DNA of 5,334 nt from DATDYB01 sp036517115 (GTDB taxonomy: Bacteria > Patescibacteriota > Minisyncoccia > Phycocordibacterales > PALSA-1337), in contig DATDYB010000037.1 of assembly GCA_036517115.1 (NCBI GenBank), forward strand, positions 1-5,334, given 5' to 3'. This document shows, piece by piece, positions 1 through 5,139 of this stretch. How positions within the stretch are numbered: position 1 is the stretch's first letter; every line of letters starts with the position of its first letter. A program made the translations under genes and the position numbers. Under the pieces are notes generated by a model that did no database searches, was not told where the DNA came from, and was given only the letters and a program-made list of their open reading frames with translations.

Positions 1-134
1 TTGGCTCGAACCCCCGCCTCGCGTCCCGCTCGCTTCTTTTGGATTTCAAAAACCCTTGGCGAATTCTGGCGGAAACCCCCGTCGCGTCGCTTTGCGACGC
101 TCCGCATTTTGGCGAAAACGGCGATTCTATTTTT
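1..134. other. GC-rich, internally repetitive intergenic stretch with a short hairpin
   Basis: No believable gene is visible here. By eye, bases 1-120 are about 59% G+C, richer than the rest of the window. A perfect 7-bp hairpin lies at 84-90 (GCGTCGC) and 94-100 (GCGACGC) with a 3-base loop. Related short blocks recur: TTCTGGCGGAAAC near 64-76 resembles TTTTGGCGAAAAC near 107-119, and GGCGAATTCT resembles GGCGATTCT. No U-tract follows the hairpin on either strand, so it is not a convincing terminator for the adjacent tRNA. A frame is open across it on the plus strand, but that frame continues through the antisense of the tRNA and is almost certainly spurious. It may be one copy of a dispersed genomic repeat; one window cannot show this. 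Confidence 0.35.
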
Positions 135-208
135 TGGCTGCGGGACTTGGACTCGAACCAAGATAGCCGCCTCCAGAGGGCGAAGTCCTACCATTAGACG
201 ATCCCGCA
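135..208 (-). tRNA. tRNA-Gln (anticodon CUG), CCA end encoded
   Basis: The minus strand folds as a complete cloverleaf. The acceptor stem is TGCGGGA (202-208) with TCCCGCA (139-145). The D-arm has GTCT/GGAC pairing with GGT in the loop. The anticodon stem is TCGCC/GGCGG around the loop CTCTGGA, whose anticodon CTG lies at 174-176 and reads the Gln codon CAG. The T-arm is CTTGG/CCAAG around TTCGAGT. The discriminator is G73, as usual for tRNA-Gln, and CCA is encoded at 135-137. It lies 95 bases downstream of pyrG on the same strand, with a possible promoter of its own between them. Confidence 0.95.
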
Positions 209-227
209 ATACTTTTGTCAATACCTC

Positions 228-258
228 ATTGTATCGACATTCAAATACACAATGACAA
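228..258 (-). promoter_or_regulatory. Possible promoter for tRNA-Gln
   Basis: On the minus strand a -10-like TACAAT (228-233, 5 of 6 consensus bases) lies 19 bases after a -35-like TTGTCA (253-258). Transcription would start near 221, leaving about a 13-base 5' leader before the tRNA. The 19-base spacer is longer than ideal. No clear terminator separates pyrG from the tRNA, so co-transcription with pyrG is an alternative. Confidence 0.35.
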
Positions 259-303
259 TACTTGAAAAAGCAAGATTATTCAAGCGGGAAGGAGACAAGA
301 CGG

Positions 304-1992
304 CTACGTAGTAAGAAGAGAGGCAGGAACAGCGATGGGTTTAGGTCGTTTTTCTTTGAAGACGAGACTTGCTTTGATGAACTCGGTGAAAAGAGGGTGT
401 GGGGAAAGAGGTCGGGCAAGGAACTCCGGGTGAAACTGTGTACCTAAGAAAAACGGGTGAATATCACGCGGAAGTTCCGCGATCTCCATAAGAGTACCGT
501 CAGGGGAAGTACCTGAAAATACCAGCCCCGCTTCTTGAATACGATCGATGAACTCTGGGTTCACCTCATAGCGATGACGATGACGCTCTTCGATTATATT
601 TTTACCATAGGCTTTTTGAGCAACCGTATCTTTTTTAAGTTTAGCTTTGTAGGTACCGAGGCGCATACTGCCACCGTAATTCCCTTCCGCAAGTTTCTTT
701 TTCTGGTCGGGCATGATGTCGATCACCAGCGCGGAAGATTTTGGATTGATTTCCGCAGTGTTCGCGTCCTTGAGACCAAGCACGTTACGAGCATATTCGA
801 TGACCATAAGCTGCATACCGTAGCAAAGGCCGAAGTAAGGAATGTTATTTTCTCGAGCATATTGAATTGCTTTAAGCTTACCTTCGATACCTGACTCACC
901 GAAGCCGCCGGGGATGAGGATACCGTCGTAGCTTTGGAGCATCGCAACATCTTTACCTTTCTCAAAATCTTTGGCGTTCAACCAATCTATTTTAGCTTTG
1001 ACTCCCTGCGCTGTTGCTGAAAATTTAATCGCTTCAATGACGGAAATATAGGCGTCGGAAAGTATGAAATCCCCTGTATCAAAATATTTCCCGACAATGC
1101 CGATCCGGACTTCTTTCTTTGCATTTCTCACCTTTTCGAGCATAGCTCTCCATTCCTTCAGATCTTTTTGGCGAGGTGCGAGACCGAAGAATTTTAAAAT
1201 AATCTTGCTTAAGCCATCCTTTTCAAAGTTGACCGGCACCTGATAGATGCTTTCGATGTCCGGGGCAGAGATGACGCTCTCAGGAAGCAGGCCGCATGAA
1301 TCCGCGATCTTTTGCTTGCGCTTGAGATCGAGCGGCATATGGCTCCGTGCGATGATGATGTCGGGATTAACGCCATAGGAATTAAGTTGTCGCACCGCGT
1401 TTTGAGTAGGCTTGGACTTCATCTCGCCGAGATTTCCCGGCACAGGAAGATAGCTTACCATCACGAACATAACGTCGTGCGGGTGTCGAAGCTTCAAGAT
1501 CCTCGCTGTCTCGATAAAAATAGCATTTTGATATTCACCCACCGTACCACCGATCTCAACAATAGTGACATCGGGATTAAGCTTCTTTACCGAGGCGTTG
1601 ATGCGGCGCAAGATTTCCTCCGTAACATGGAAGACTGGCTCTACACACTTGCCGCCGTAGCCCAAGGCGCGCTCTTTGTCGATGATGTGCTTGAAGACCA
1701 TGCCGTTCGTCATGTAGTTCTCCGGTGGCAATTCCATTCCCAGAAAACGTTCGTAGTTGCCCATGTCCTGGTCGGTCTCGAGGCCAGAGTTCATGACGAA
1801 GACTTCCCCATGCTCAGTCGGGTTCATGGTGCCCGCGTCAACGTTCAAATACGGGTCGGCTTTAATGAGACTAACTTTGAAACCCTTGGATTGCAAAATT
1901 GTACCGATCGAAGCGGTGGTGACACCCTTCCCAACTCCTGACATTACGCCCCCCAAAACAAAAATATATTTATGAGTTTTTTTCATGAGCAC
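304..1992 (-). CDS. pyrG: CTP synthase (glutamine-hydrolysing)
   Basis: This enzyme makes CTP from UTP, ATP and glutamine, the last step of de novo pyrimidine nucleotide synthesis, in the cytoplasm. At 562 aa it is full length. The N-terminal synthetase domain (about residues 8-275) has a P-loop GGVMSGVGKG (14-23), the DPYLNVDAGTMNPTEHGEV block (46-64), D76 of the ETDQD motif, and E146 before GGTVGE. The C-terminal class I glutaminase domain (about 295-545) has the oxyanion-loop PGGFG (361-365), nucleophile C390 in GLCYGMQ, and H521 and E523 in GTQFHPEF. By comparison with the E. coli enzyme, all catalytic residues are present. A roughly 5-residue insertion (FDTGD) extends the usual GKYxxLxDAY motif at 301-315. 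The GTG start at 1992 has AGGGG 11 bases upstream. An ATG two codons later (1986) is an alternative with poorer spacing. The stop is TAG. The gene follows the ftsX terminator, so it is probably its own transcription unit. Confidence 0.97.
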   Translation of the reverse strand: MLMKKTHKYIFVLGGVMSGVGKGVTTASIGTILQSKGFKVSLIKADPYLNVDAGTMNPTEHGEVFVMNSGLETDQDMGNYERFLGMELPPENYMTNGMVFKHIIDKERALGYGGKCVEPVFHVTEEILRRINASVKKLNPDVTIVEIGGTVGEYQNAIFIETARILKLRHPHDVMFVMVSYLPVPGNLGEMKSKPTQNAVRQLNSYGVNPDIIIARSHMPLDLKRKQKIADSCGLLPESVISAPDIESIYQVPVNFEKDGLSKIILKFFGLAPRQKDLKEWRAMLEKVRNAKKEVRIGIVGKYFDTGDFILSDAYISVIEAIKFSATAQGVKAKIDWLNAKDFEKGKDVAMLQSYDGILIPGGFGESGIEGKLKAIQYARENNIPYFGLCYGMQLMVIEYARNVLGLKDANTAEINPKSSALVIDIMPDQKKKLAEGNYGGSMRLGTYKAKLKKDTVAQKAYGKNIIEERHRHRYEVNPEFIDRIQEAGLVFSGTSPDGTLMEIAELPRDIHPFFLGTQFHPEFLARPLSPHPLFTEFIKASLVFKEKRPKPIAVPASLLTT

Positions 1993-2003
1993 TGCAATAA
2001 TTA

Positions 2004-2052
2004 CCCCTAATTAAATCATATTAAATATTTTTTGCATCTTTACGACGTGCAA
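2004..2052 (-). promoter_or_regulatory. Candidate pyrG promoter and ribosome binding site
   Basis: The short gap between the ftsX terminator and pyrG should contain the pyrG promoter. The best -10 candidate on the minus strand is TATGAT (2015-2020, 5 of 6), which would start RNA near 2008. It has no good -35 at 17 bases. An alternative pairs TTGCAC (2047-2052) with AATATT (2024-2029) at a 17-base spacer. AGGGG (2004-2008) is the likely Shine-Dalgarno for the GTG start. The octamer TGCAATAA occurs twice in direct orientation (1993-2000 and 2048-2055); its meaning is unknown. Confidence 0.35.
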
Positions 2053-2064
2053 TAACTTCAGTTT

Positions 2065-2100
2065 AAAAAGAAAAGCGCGGAGGACGAGCGTCCTCCGCGC
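2065..2100 (-). terminator. Intrinsic terminator of the ftsE-ftsX unit
   Basis: There is a perfect 11-bp GC-rich stem, GCGCGGAGGAC (2075-2085) with GTCCTCCGCGC (2090-2100), and a 4-base loop. On the minus strand TTTTCTTTTT follows directly. It begins 5 bases past the ftsX stop codon. The plus-strand side has no U-tract, so it acts only for minus-strand transcripts. It cleanly separates ftsX from pyrG. Confidence 0.93.
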
Positions 2101-2105
2101 CTTGT

Positions 2106-3032
2106 CTACACATTGAGATACCGCCTGACTGCCAAATAACTTGAAATTGCGCCCAAAAGAATACCTGAACTTATGATGATAAGGAAGATTTGACCGAAGT
2201 TAATTGCATAGTAATGCAGCAAATTCACGCCGGCTCCAAAGTTACGAGTAAATTCACCAATATAAAAGGTTATCGGATAAAAGAGAGCGAGCGTAATGAG
2301 CGCCGAGATAACACCATACATAACACCCGCTACCACGAACGGTCCTCTAATATACTTATTACTTGCTCCGACAAGCCTCATCACAGAAATCTCTTCCCGA
2401 GCGGAATAAATAACCAAGCGAATAGTGTTGAAGGTAATGACGATAGAGACGAACACCAGGATAAGCGAGAGGCCGAGTCCGAGCTTCTCGGACATGTCGA
2501 TAATCTTAACCAATTTGTCGATAATTATTTTATTTTTATTATAGTTAACACTTTCGACAATAGCGGTACCGTCGCGCCCTAGCGCATTTTTGCTTTCGAG
2601 GAATTTTGCCACACTACCATACTGTGACGGCTCTTTTGCTTTTACATTAAGTACAGCAGGCAGAGGATTTTCTTGCAGTTCCTGAAGCCCTTGCAGTGTG
2701 AGCGCGTCGTCGGCATGCTTCTCTTTAAACCGAGCCAGCGCTTCATCGCGAGAAACATACTCGACATTAGCCACTTCAGGCAAGCCCTCAAGTGACCGCT
2801 TGAGGGTGAGGATGTCTTCTACAGGAGCACTCACGGTGAAATATACATTTACATCGACTTTTTCTTTGACCTGATTGACATATTCGGTCATCAAGATGTT
2901 GAAAAAAATGAGTGAAGCAAACACAACGAGCGACATCGTGACCACCACAATCGACGCCAGCGACACAAAACCGTTTCGCCAAAAATTAATGAAGCCGGTG
3001 CGTACAATTCTTTTTGTGTTAGTCCATAACAT
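2106..3032 (-). CDS. ftsX: Cell division protein FtsX (membrane subunit of FtsEX)
   Basis: FtsX is the integral membrane half of the FtsEX complex, which sits at the division septum and drives peptidoglycan hydrolases when its ATPase partner FtsE hydrolyses ATP. The 308-aa length is normal. Hydrophobic segments lie at about 22-46, 184-206, 230-256 and 278-302. The large extracytoplasmic domain is about 50-180. This is the FtsX topology of four membrane helices with the big loop after the first. The family hallmark NTIRLVIYSAREEISVMRLVGAS (202-224) follows the second helix and shows this is FtsX and not another permease. It starts at ATG 3032, 20 bases after the ftsE stop, with no recognisable Shine-Dalgarno, so it may depend on translational coupling to ftsE. 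The stop is TAG, followed at once by a strong terminator. No hydrolase or adaptor partner gene is in the window. Confidence 0.95.
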   Translation of the reverse strand: MLWTNTKRIVRTGFINFWRNGFVSLASIVVVTMSLVVFASLIFFNILMTEYVNQVKEKVDVNVYFTVSAPVEDILTLKRSLEGLPEVANVEYVSRDEALARFKEKHADDALTLQGLQELQENPLPAVLNVKAKEPSQYGSVAKFLESKNALGRDGTAIVESVNYNKNKIIIDKLVKIIDMSEKLGLGLSLILVFVSIVITFNTIRLVIYSAREEISVMRLVGASNKYIRGPFVVAGVMYGVISALITLALFYPITFYIGEFTRNFGAGVNLLHYYAINFGQIFLIIISSGILLGAISSYLAVRRYLNV

Positions 3033-3052
3033 ATTTTTGAAAATTGAAAATT

Positions 3053-3733
3053 CTACAATATATACTTCCCATGCTTATCATCTTTTATGATTTTGCCGCC
3101 CTCGAGAGTGATCACCCTCTTACCCACAGCGTCAATGACGCCCTTATTGTGAGTGGTGAGGATGACGGTAGTGCCAAGGTCGTTAACCTTTTTTAAAATA
3201 CGGACAATCTCGAAAGTGTTGACTGGATCAAGGTTTCCCGTCGGCTCATCGGCAATCAGCACATCAGGCTGAGTGACAATGGCCCGAGCGATAGCCACTC
3301 GCTGCTTTTCTCCGCCCGAGAGCTCGTGTGGAAAGCTCCAGATCTTCTTTCCTAGATCCACGAGGTTGAGTACATGGGGAACATCCGCCTCGATCTCATC
3401 GTCCGTTTTGCCTGCCGCCTCCATGGCAAAAGCGATGTTTTCGTAGGCGGTTTTGTTGGGAATAAGCTTGAAATCCTGGAAGACCGTGCCGATGCGGCGG
3501 CGGAGCTTGTTGATCTTACTTTTCCTGAGGCTGTGCACGTCGGTCGACTCGAAAAAAACCGAGCCTGAGGTGGGTCTCTCTTCAGCAAGAAGCATTTTAA
3601 GAAGTGTCGTTTTGCCCGCGCCTGAATGCCCGACAATAGAGATAAATTCCTTCGGTTCTACGGTAAAGCTTACGTCTTTAAGAGCTACGGAGTCGTCTGA
3701 ATATATTTTGGTGACCTTATCAAAATAGATCAT
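3053..3733 (-). CDS. ftsE: Cell division ATP-binding protein FtsE
   Basis: FtsE is the cytoplasmic ABC ATPase that powers FtsX at the septum. From ATG 3733 the protein is 226 aa, the normal FtsE size. It carries all ABC motifs: Walker A GHSGAGKTT (35-43), Q-loop VFQDFKL with Q86, signature LSGGEKQ (138-144), Walker B VLIADEP (158-164) ending in the catalytic Glu of DEP, a D-loop GNLDP, and switch H195 in TTHNK. The frame stays open upstream to a GTG at 3787, but those residues do not match the family, and MIYFDKVTKIY is the typical N-terminus. No clear Shine-Dalgarno is present. A -10-like TATACT ends 9 bases before the ATG, so a very short leader is possible. The gene is 61 bases after prfB and 20 bases before ftsX. 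The stop is TAG. Confidence 0.95.
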   Translation of the reverse strand: MIYFDKVTKIYSDDSVALKDVSFTVEPKEFISIVGHSGAGKTTLLKMLLAEERPTSGSVFFESTDVHSLRKSKINKLRRRIGTVFQDFKLIPNKTAYENIAFAMEAAGKTDDEIEADVPHVLNLVDLGKKIWSFPHELSGGEKQRVAIARAIVTQPDVLIADEPTGNLDPVNTFEIVRILKKVNDLGTTVILTTHNKGVIDAVGKRVITLEGGKIIKDDKHGKYIL

Positions 3734-3742
3734 GTACCATCC

Positions 3743-3772
3743 AGTATAAAGTATTATGTAGAAAGTATAAAG
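3743..3772 (-). promoter_or_regulatory. Candidate ftsE promoter built on a 9-bp direct repeat
   Basis: The minus strand has CTTTATACT twice, at 3743-3751 and 3764-3772, exactly 21 bases apart. The proximal copy supplies TATACT (3743-3748, 5 of 6 to the -10 consensus). The distal copy supplies TTTATA (3766-3771, 4 of 6 to the -35 consensus) at a 17-base spacer. Transcription would start about 2-4 bases before the ftsE ATG. The repeat could instead be a tandem operator with two helical turns between sites. No terminator is seen between prfB and ftsE, so this would be an internal promoter. Confidence 0.42.
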
Positions 3773-3794
3773 GTCAGCAGTACACACCGATGTG

Positions 3795-4673
3795 CTACAA
3801 GGCCTTTTCTGCCTCTATAAACTCATCAATGTCACCTTCAAGTACTTTCTCAACTTGAGTGGTTTCAACGTTGGTACGATGATCCTTAACCATTTTGTAT
3901 GGATGAAGCACATAAGAGCGGATCTGACTACCCCACTCGATATCCGTCGTTTTACTCACATACATTCCCTGCTCTTTACTCTTCCGTTCGTCTTCCCATA
4001 GTTTGTAGAGCTTACCGGAGAGGATTTTCATGGCTTGTTCCTTATTTTGACCCTGACTGCGTTCGCTATCTGCATGTACTGAAATTTTTGTCGGTAGGTG
4101 AACTATTCGCACGGCGGTTTCTCGCTTGTTCACATTCTGCCCGCCCGGACCTCCGGACTTGGCGGTGGTGACGTCGAGATCGCTTTCTTTAATCTCGATC
4201 TCTCCCACTTTCTCGAATTTAGGAATAACCTCGACGAGGGAGAATGAAGTATGCCGGAGTTTTTTTGCATTGAAAGGAGAGATGCGTACCAAGCGGTGGA
4301 CGCCAGACTCGTTCTTTAACGTGCCGTAGACTTGTTTGCCTCGCACTTCAAAAGTTAAGTTGCGGTATCCGCCATGATCATTGCCGTGCTCGTGGATGAT
4401 GAAGATGTCCCAACCCTTACCTTCGATATATTTTCTATACATCCGAAACAATATACTCGTAAAGTCTTCTGCATCGTCACCGCCCGCGCCGGAGAAAATA
4501 GTAATGATAGCATCACCCTTGTCGTACTTACCGATACCCTCAAGCTCTTCCCGAAGCCTCGCAATTTCTTTGATCGTCGCCTGAGCCTTATCTTTATCCG
4601 CCCAAAAATCAGACGCACCCATTGCTGTCTCGAGTTCCTCTATTTTTTTGAGTTTTGCTTCTTTACCGTCCAT
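3795..4673 (-). CDS. prfB: Peptide chain release factor 2 (RF2), shortened domain 1
   Basis: RF2 recognises UAA and UGA in the ribosomal A site and triggers peptide release. From ATG 4673 the protein is 292 aa, against about 365 in E. coli. SPF (132-134) is the RF2 stop-codon selectivity motif, and GGQ (177-179) is the catalytic loop, here written SGGPGGQNVNK where RF2 usually has GAGGQ. The 43-residue spacing between them and the C-terminal WGSQIRSYVLHPY block are normal. The missing length is at the N-terminus. The first helix (KIEELETAMGASDFWADKDKAQ) is present, but about 50 residues of the helical domain before YDKGDAIITI are absent. The motif GDDAEDF replaces the common GTEAQDW. The frame is open upstream to ATG 4790, which has an excellent Shine-Dalgarno and would add 39 residues without resemblance to RF2. 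I prefer 4673 because similarity begins there and an extended -10 box sits just upstream; the longer form (331 aa) cannot be excluded. No CUU-UGA frameshift site is seen. The stop is TAG. Confidence 0.93.
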   Translation of the reverse strand: MDGKEAKLKKIEELETAMGASDFWADKDKAQATIKEIARLREELEGIGKYDKGDAIITIFSGAGGDDAEDFTSILFRMYRKYIEGKGWDIFIIHEHGNDHGGYRNLTFEVRGKQVYGTLKNESGVHRLVRISPFNAKKLRHTSFSLVEVIPKFEKVGEIEIKESDLDVTTAKSGGPGGQNVNKRETAVRIVHLPTKISVHADSERSQGQNKEQAMKILSGKLYKLWEDERKSKEQGMYVSKTTDIEWGSQIRSYVLHPYKMVKDHRTNVETTQVEKVLEGDIDEFIEAEKAL

Positions 4674-4680
4674 GATGGAG

Positions 4681-4689
4681 ATTATATCA
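4681..4689 (-). promoter_or_regulatory. Extended -10 promoter placed for leaderless prfB mRNA
   Basis: The minus strand reads TGATATAAT, a perfect extended -10 (TGnTATAAT). Only 7 bases separate it from the ATG at 4673, so the expected start of transcription falls at 4674-4673, the start codon itself. There is no good -35 (TTCTCT at a 16-base spacer is weak), which extended -10 promoters can tolerate. It lies just after a terminator-like hairpin. Confidence 0.55.
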
Positions 4690-4697
4690 AGTGCTGT

Positions 4698-4730
4698 AAA
4701 AAAGAGAACGCCGGCAGAAATTGCCGGCGT
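4698..4730 (-). terminator. Intrinsic terminator or attenuator inside the prfB leader
   Basis: There is a perfect 9-bp stem, ACGCCGGCA (4708-4716) with TGCCGGCGT (4722-4730), and a 5-base loop. On the minus strand TCTCTTTTTT follows. It is 25 bases upstream of the RF2 ATG at 4673 and lies inside the open frame starting at ATG 4790. It should stop most transcripts from the upstream promoter unless something prevents folding, such as a ribosome translating across it. Confidence 0.82.
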
Positions 4731-4809
4731 GTTCCTAATCCCAATTAAACCAGATAGAGGTTTTTCTTGCACGAAAAACGCTCTGTGCATTTGCCGCCCT
4801 CCTTTTCTA
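4698..4809 (-). promoter_or_regulatory. prfB leader: strong RBS, in-frame upstream start, hairpin and terminator
   Basis: The predicted transcript from the upstream promoter begins near 4809. It has AAGGAGG (4798-4804), the strongest Shine-Dalgarno in the window, 7 bases before ATG 4790. From there 39 codons run without a stop into the RF2 start at 4673. The translated leader begins MHRAFFVQEKPLSG and is not recognised. Just after the ATG is a hairpin with AGAG and GTTTTTC arms (4773-4779 and 4781-4784 pairing with 4756-4766, one bulged base). The terminator stem follows. The unit could be a small RNA, a leader peptide with transcription attenuation, or an N-terminal extension of RF2. Which of these holds cannot be told from sequence alone. 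Confidence 0.6.
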
Positions 4810-4815
4810 TTGATA

Positions 4816-4846
4816 ATTATACTCTTTTTGTTGCCTGAGCGCAACA
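4816..4846 (-). promoter_or_regulatory. Consensus sigma-70-type promoter with overlapping dyad, upstream of prfB
   Basis: On the minus strand -35 TTGCGC (4839-4844) and a perfect -10 TATAAT (4816-4821) are separated by an ideal 17 bases. Transcription should start near 4808-4810. The -35 lies inside a perfect dyad, TGTTGC/GCAACA (4829-4834 and 4841-4846, 6-base gap), which could be an operator. No U-tract follows the dyad on the minus strand, so it is not a terminator for the upstream tRNA. Confidence 0.8.
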
Positions 4847-4865
4847 GTATCATGGGATAAATAGG

Positions 4866-4938
4866 AGCCGAAGGCGAGAATCGAACTCGCGACCTCTGCT
4901 TTACGAAAGCATTGCTCTACCAACTGAGCTACTTCGGC
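4866..4938 (-). tRNA. tRNA-Thr (anticodon CGU)
   Basis: The minus strand forms a full cloverleaf. The acceptor stem is GCCGAAG (4932-4938) with CTTCGGC (4867-4873). The D-arm is GCTC/GAGC with AGTTGGTA in the loop. The anticodon stem ATGCT/AGCAG has one A-G mismatch at its outer end. The loop is TTCGTAA with anticodon CGT (4903-4905), reading the Thr codon ACG. The T-arm is GCGAG/CTCGC around TTCGATT. The discriminator is T73. The next bases are CCT, so CCA is not encoded, unlike the tRNA-Gln in this window; it would have to be added after transcription. Confidence 0.95.
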
Positions 4939-4952
4939 TTTTGAACGTATTA

Positions 4953-4981
4953 AGAATAGGGCAATTCATGAAAATTTACAA
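4953..4981 (-). promoter_or_regulatory. Possible promoter for tRNA-Thr
   Basis: On the minus strand TTGTAA (4976-4981, 4 of 6) and TATTCT (4953-4958, 4 of 6) are 17 bases apart. Transcription would start near 4946, about 8 bases before the tRNA. The match is modest. The alternative is read-through past the U-rich end of the upstream RNA. Confidence 0.33.
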
Positions 4982-5072
4982 ACAAAAACCGCCGGAAGTA
5001 AGGACAATCTTTTTTGGATGAACCCCTAAAGCTTGGTGGGGCGTAAGTAAATGATGTCCAGTTTTCCGACGG
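4981..5072 (-). terminator. Terminator-like closing helix and U-tract of the predicted RNA
   Basis: The 9-bp helix (5064-5072 with 4989-4997, one G-U pair) is followed on the minus strand by TTTTTGTTTG. The loop is long and itself structured, so this is an atypical terminator in which the 3' arm of a domain helix supplies the stem. It would end the RNA near 4981. Confidence 0.45.
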
Positions 5073-5133
5073 TGCGGTTCGAGAAGCATATCCGACGCTT
5101 CCTCAAGCATCTTGAAGACCGACCCTAAACACA
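4981..5133 (-). ncRNA. Predicted structured non-coding RNA, family unknown
   Basis: I do not recognise the family. On the minus strand a promoter-like element is followed by about 150 bases that fold into two domains. Domain 1 has a closing helix CGGT/ACCG around 5118-5122 and 5075-5078, possibly extended by GGT/ACC. It encloses two hairpins: CTTCAAG/CTTGAGG with an ATG loop (5101-5117) and GAAGC/GCTTC (about 5083-5100). Domain 2 is closed by a 9-bp helix CCGTCGGAA (5064-5072) with TTCCGGCGG (4989-4997). It encloses GGACATC/GATTGTCC (5053-5059 with 5002-5009, one bulge) and a CCCC/GGGG hairpin (5038-5041 with 5023-5026). The strand then runs into TTTTTGTT, typical of an intrinsic end. It lacks the hallmark motifs I looked for from RNase P RNA, SRP RNA and tmRNA. 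A 44-codon frame crosses it but has no ribosome binding site and looks like chance. Confidence 0.55.
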
Positions 5134-5139
5134 GCCACT

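Noticed and set aside
1..23. T-arm-like sequence on the minus strand (GGGGGTTCGAGCC), suggesting a tRNA cut by the window edge.
   Set aside because: The flanking bases do not form a 5-bp T-stem or a matching acceptor stem, and no anticodon arm fits upstream.
1..255. Plus-strand frame over the GC-rich block and tRNA-Gln.
   Set aside because: It reads through the antisense of a full tRNA, starts at the window edge and shows no protein family; it is a common false gene beside tRNAs.
261..284. Inverted repeat CTTGAA/TTCAAG just downstream of pyrG, considered as its terminator.
   Set aside because: The stem is only 6 bp and AT-rich with a 12-base loop, and no U-tract follows it on the minus strand.
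1312..1941. Long plus-strand frame of about 209 codons.
   Set aside because: It lies entirely antisense to the well-supported pyrG and has no recognisable motif or start signal.
4640..4790. Programmed +1 frameshift site (CUU UGA) in prfB.
   Set aside because: The nearest resemblance is CTTGAT, read in frame as Leu-Asp with no stop codon, and the upstream frame needs no shift to enter RF2.
4976..5110. 44-codon minus-strand frame starting at ATG 5110 inside the predicted RNA.
   Set aside because: There is no ribosome binding site, the ATG sits in a hairpin loop, the frame runs through the terminator-like end, and the translation resembles no family I know.
4961..5139. Plus-strand frame from ATG 4968 that would continue if UGA were a sense codon, as in some Patescibacteria.
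   Set aside because: RF2 with an intact SPF motif is encoded in the same window, which argues that UGA is a stop codon here. The frame also lies antisense to the structured RNA.
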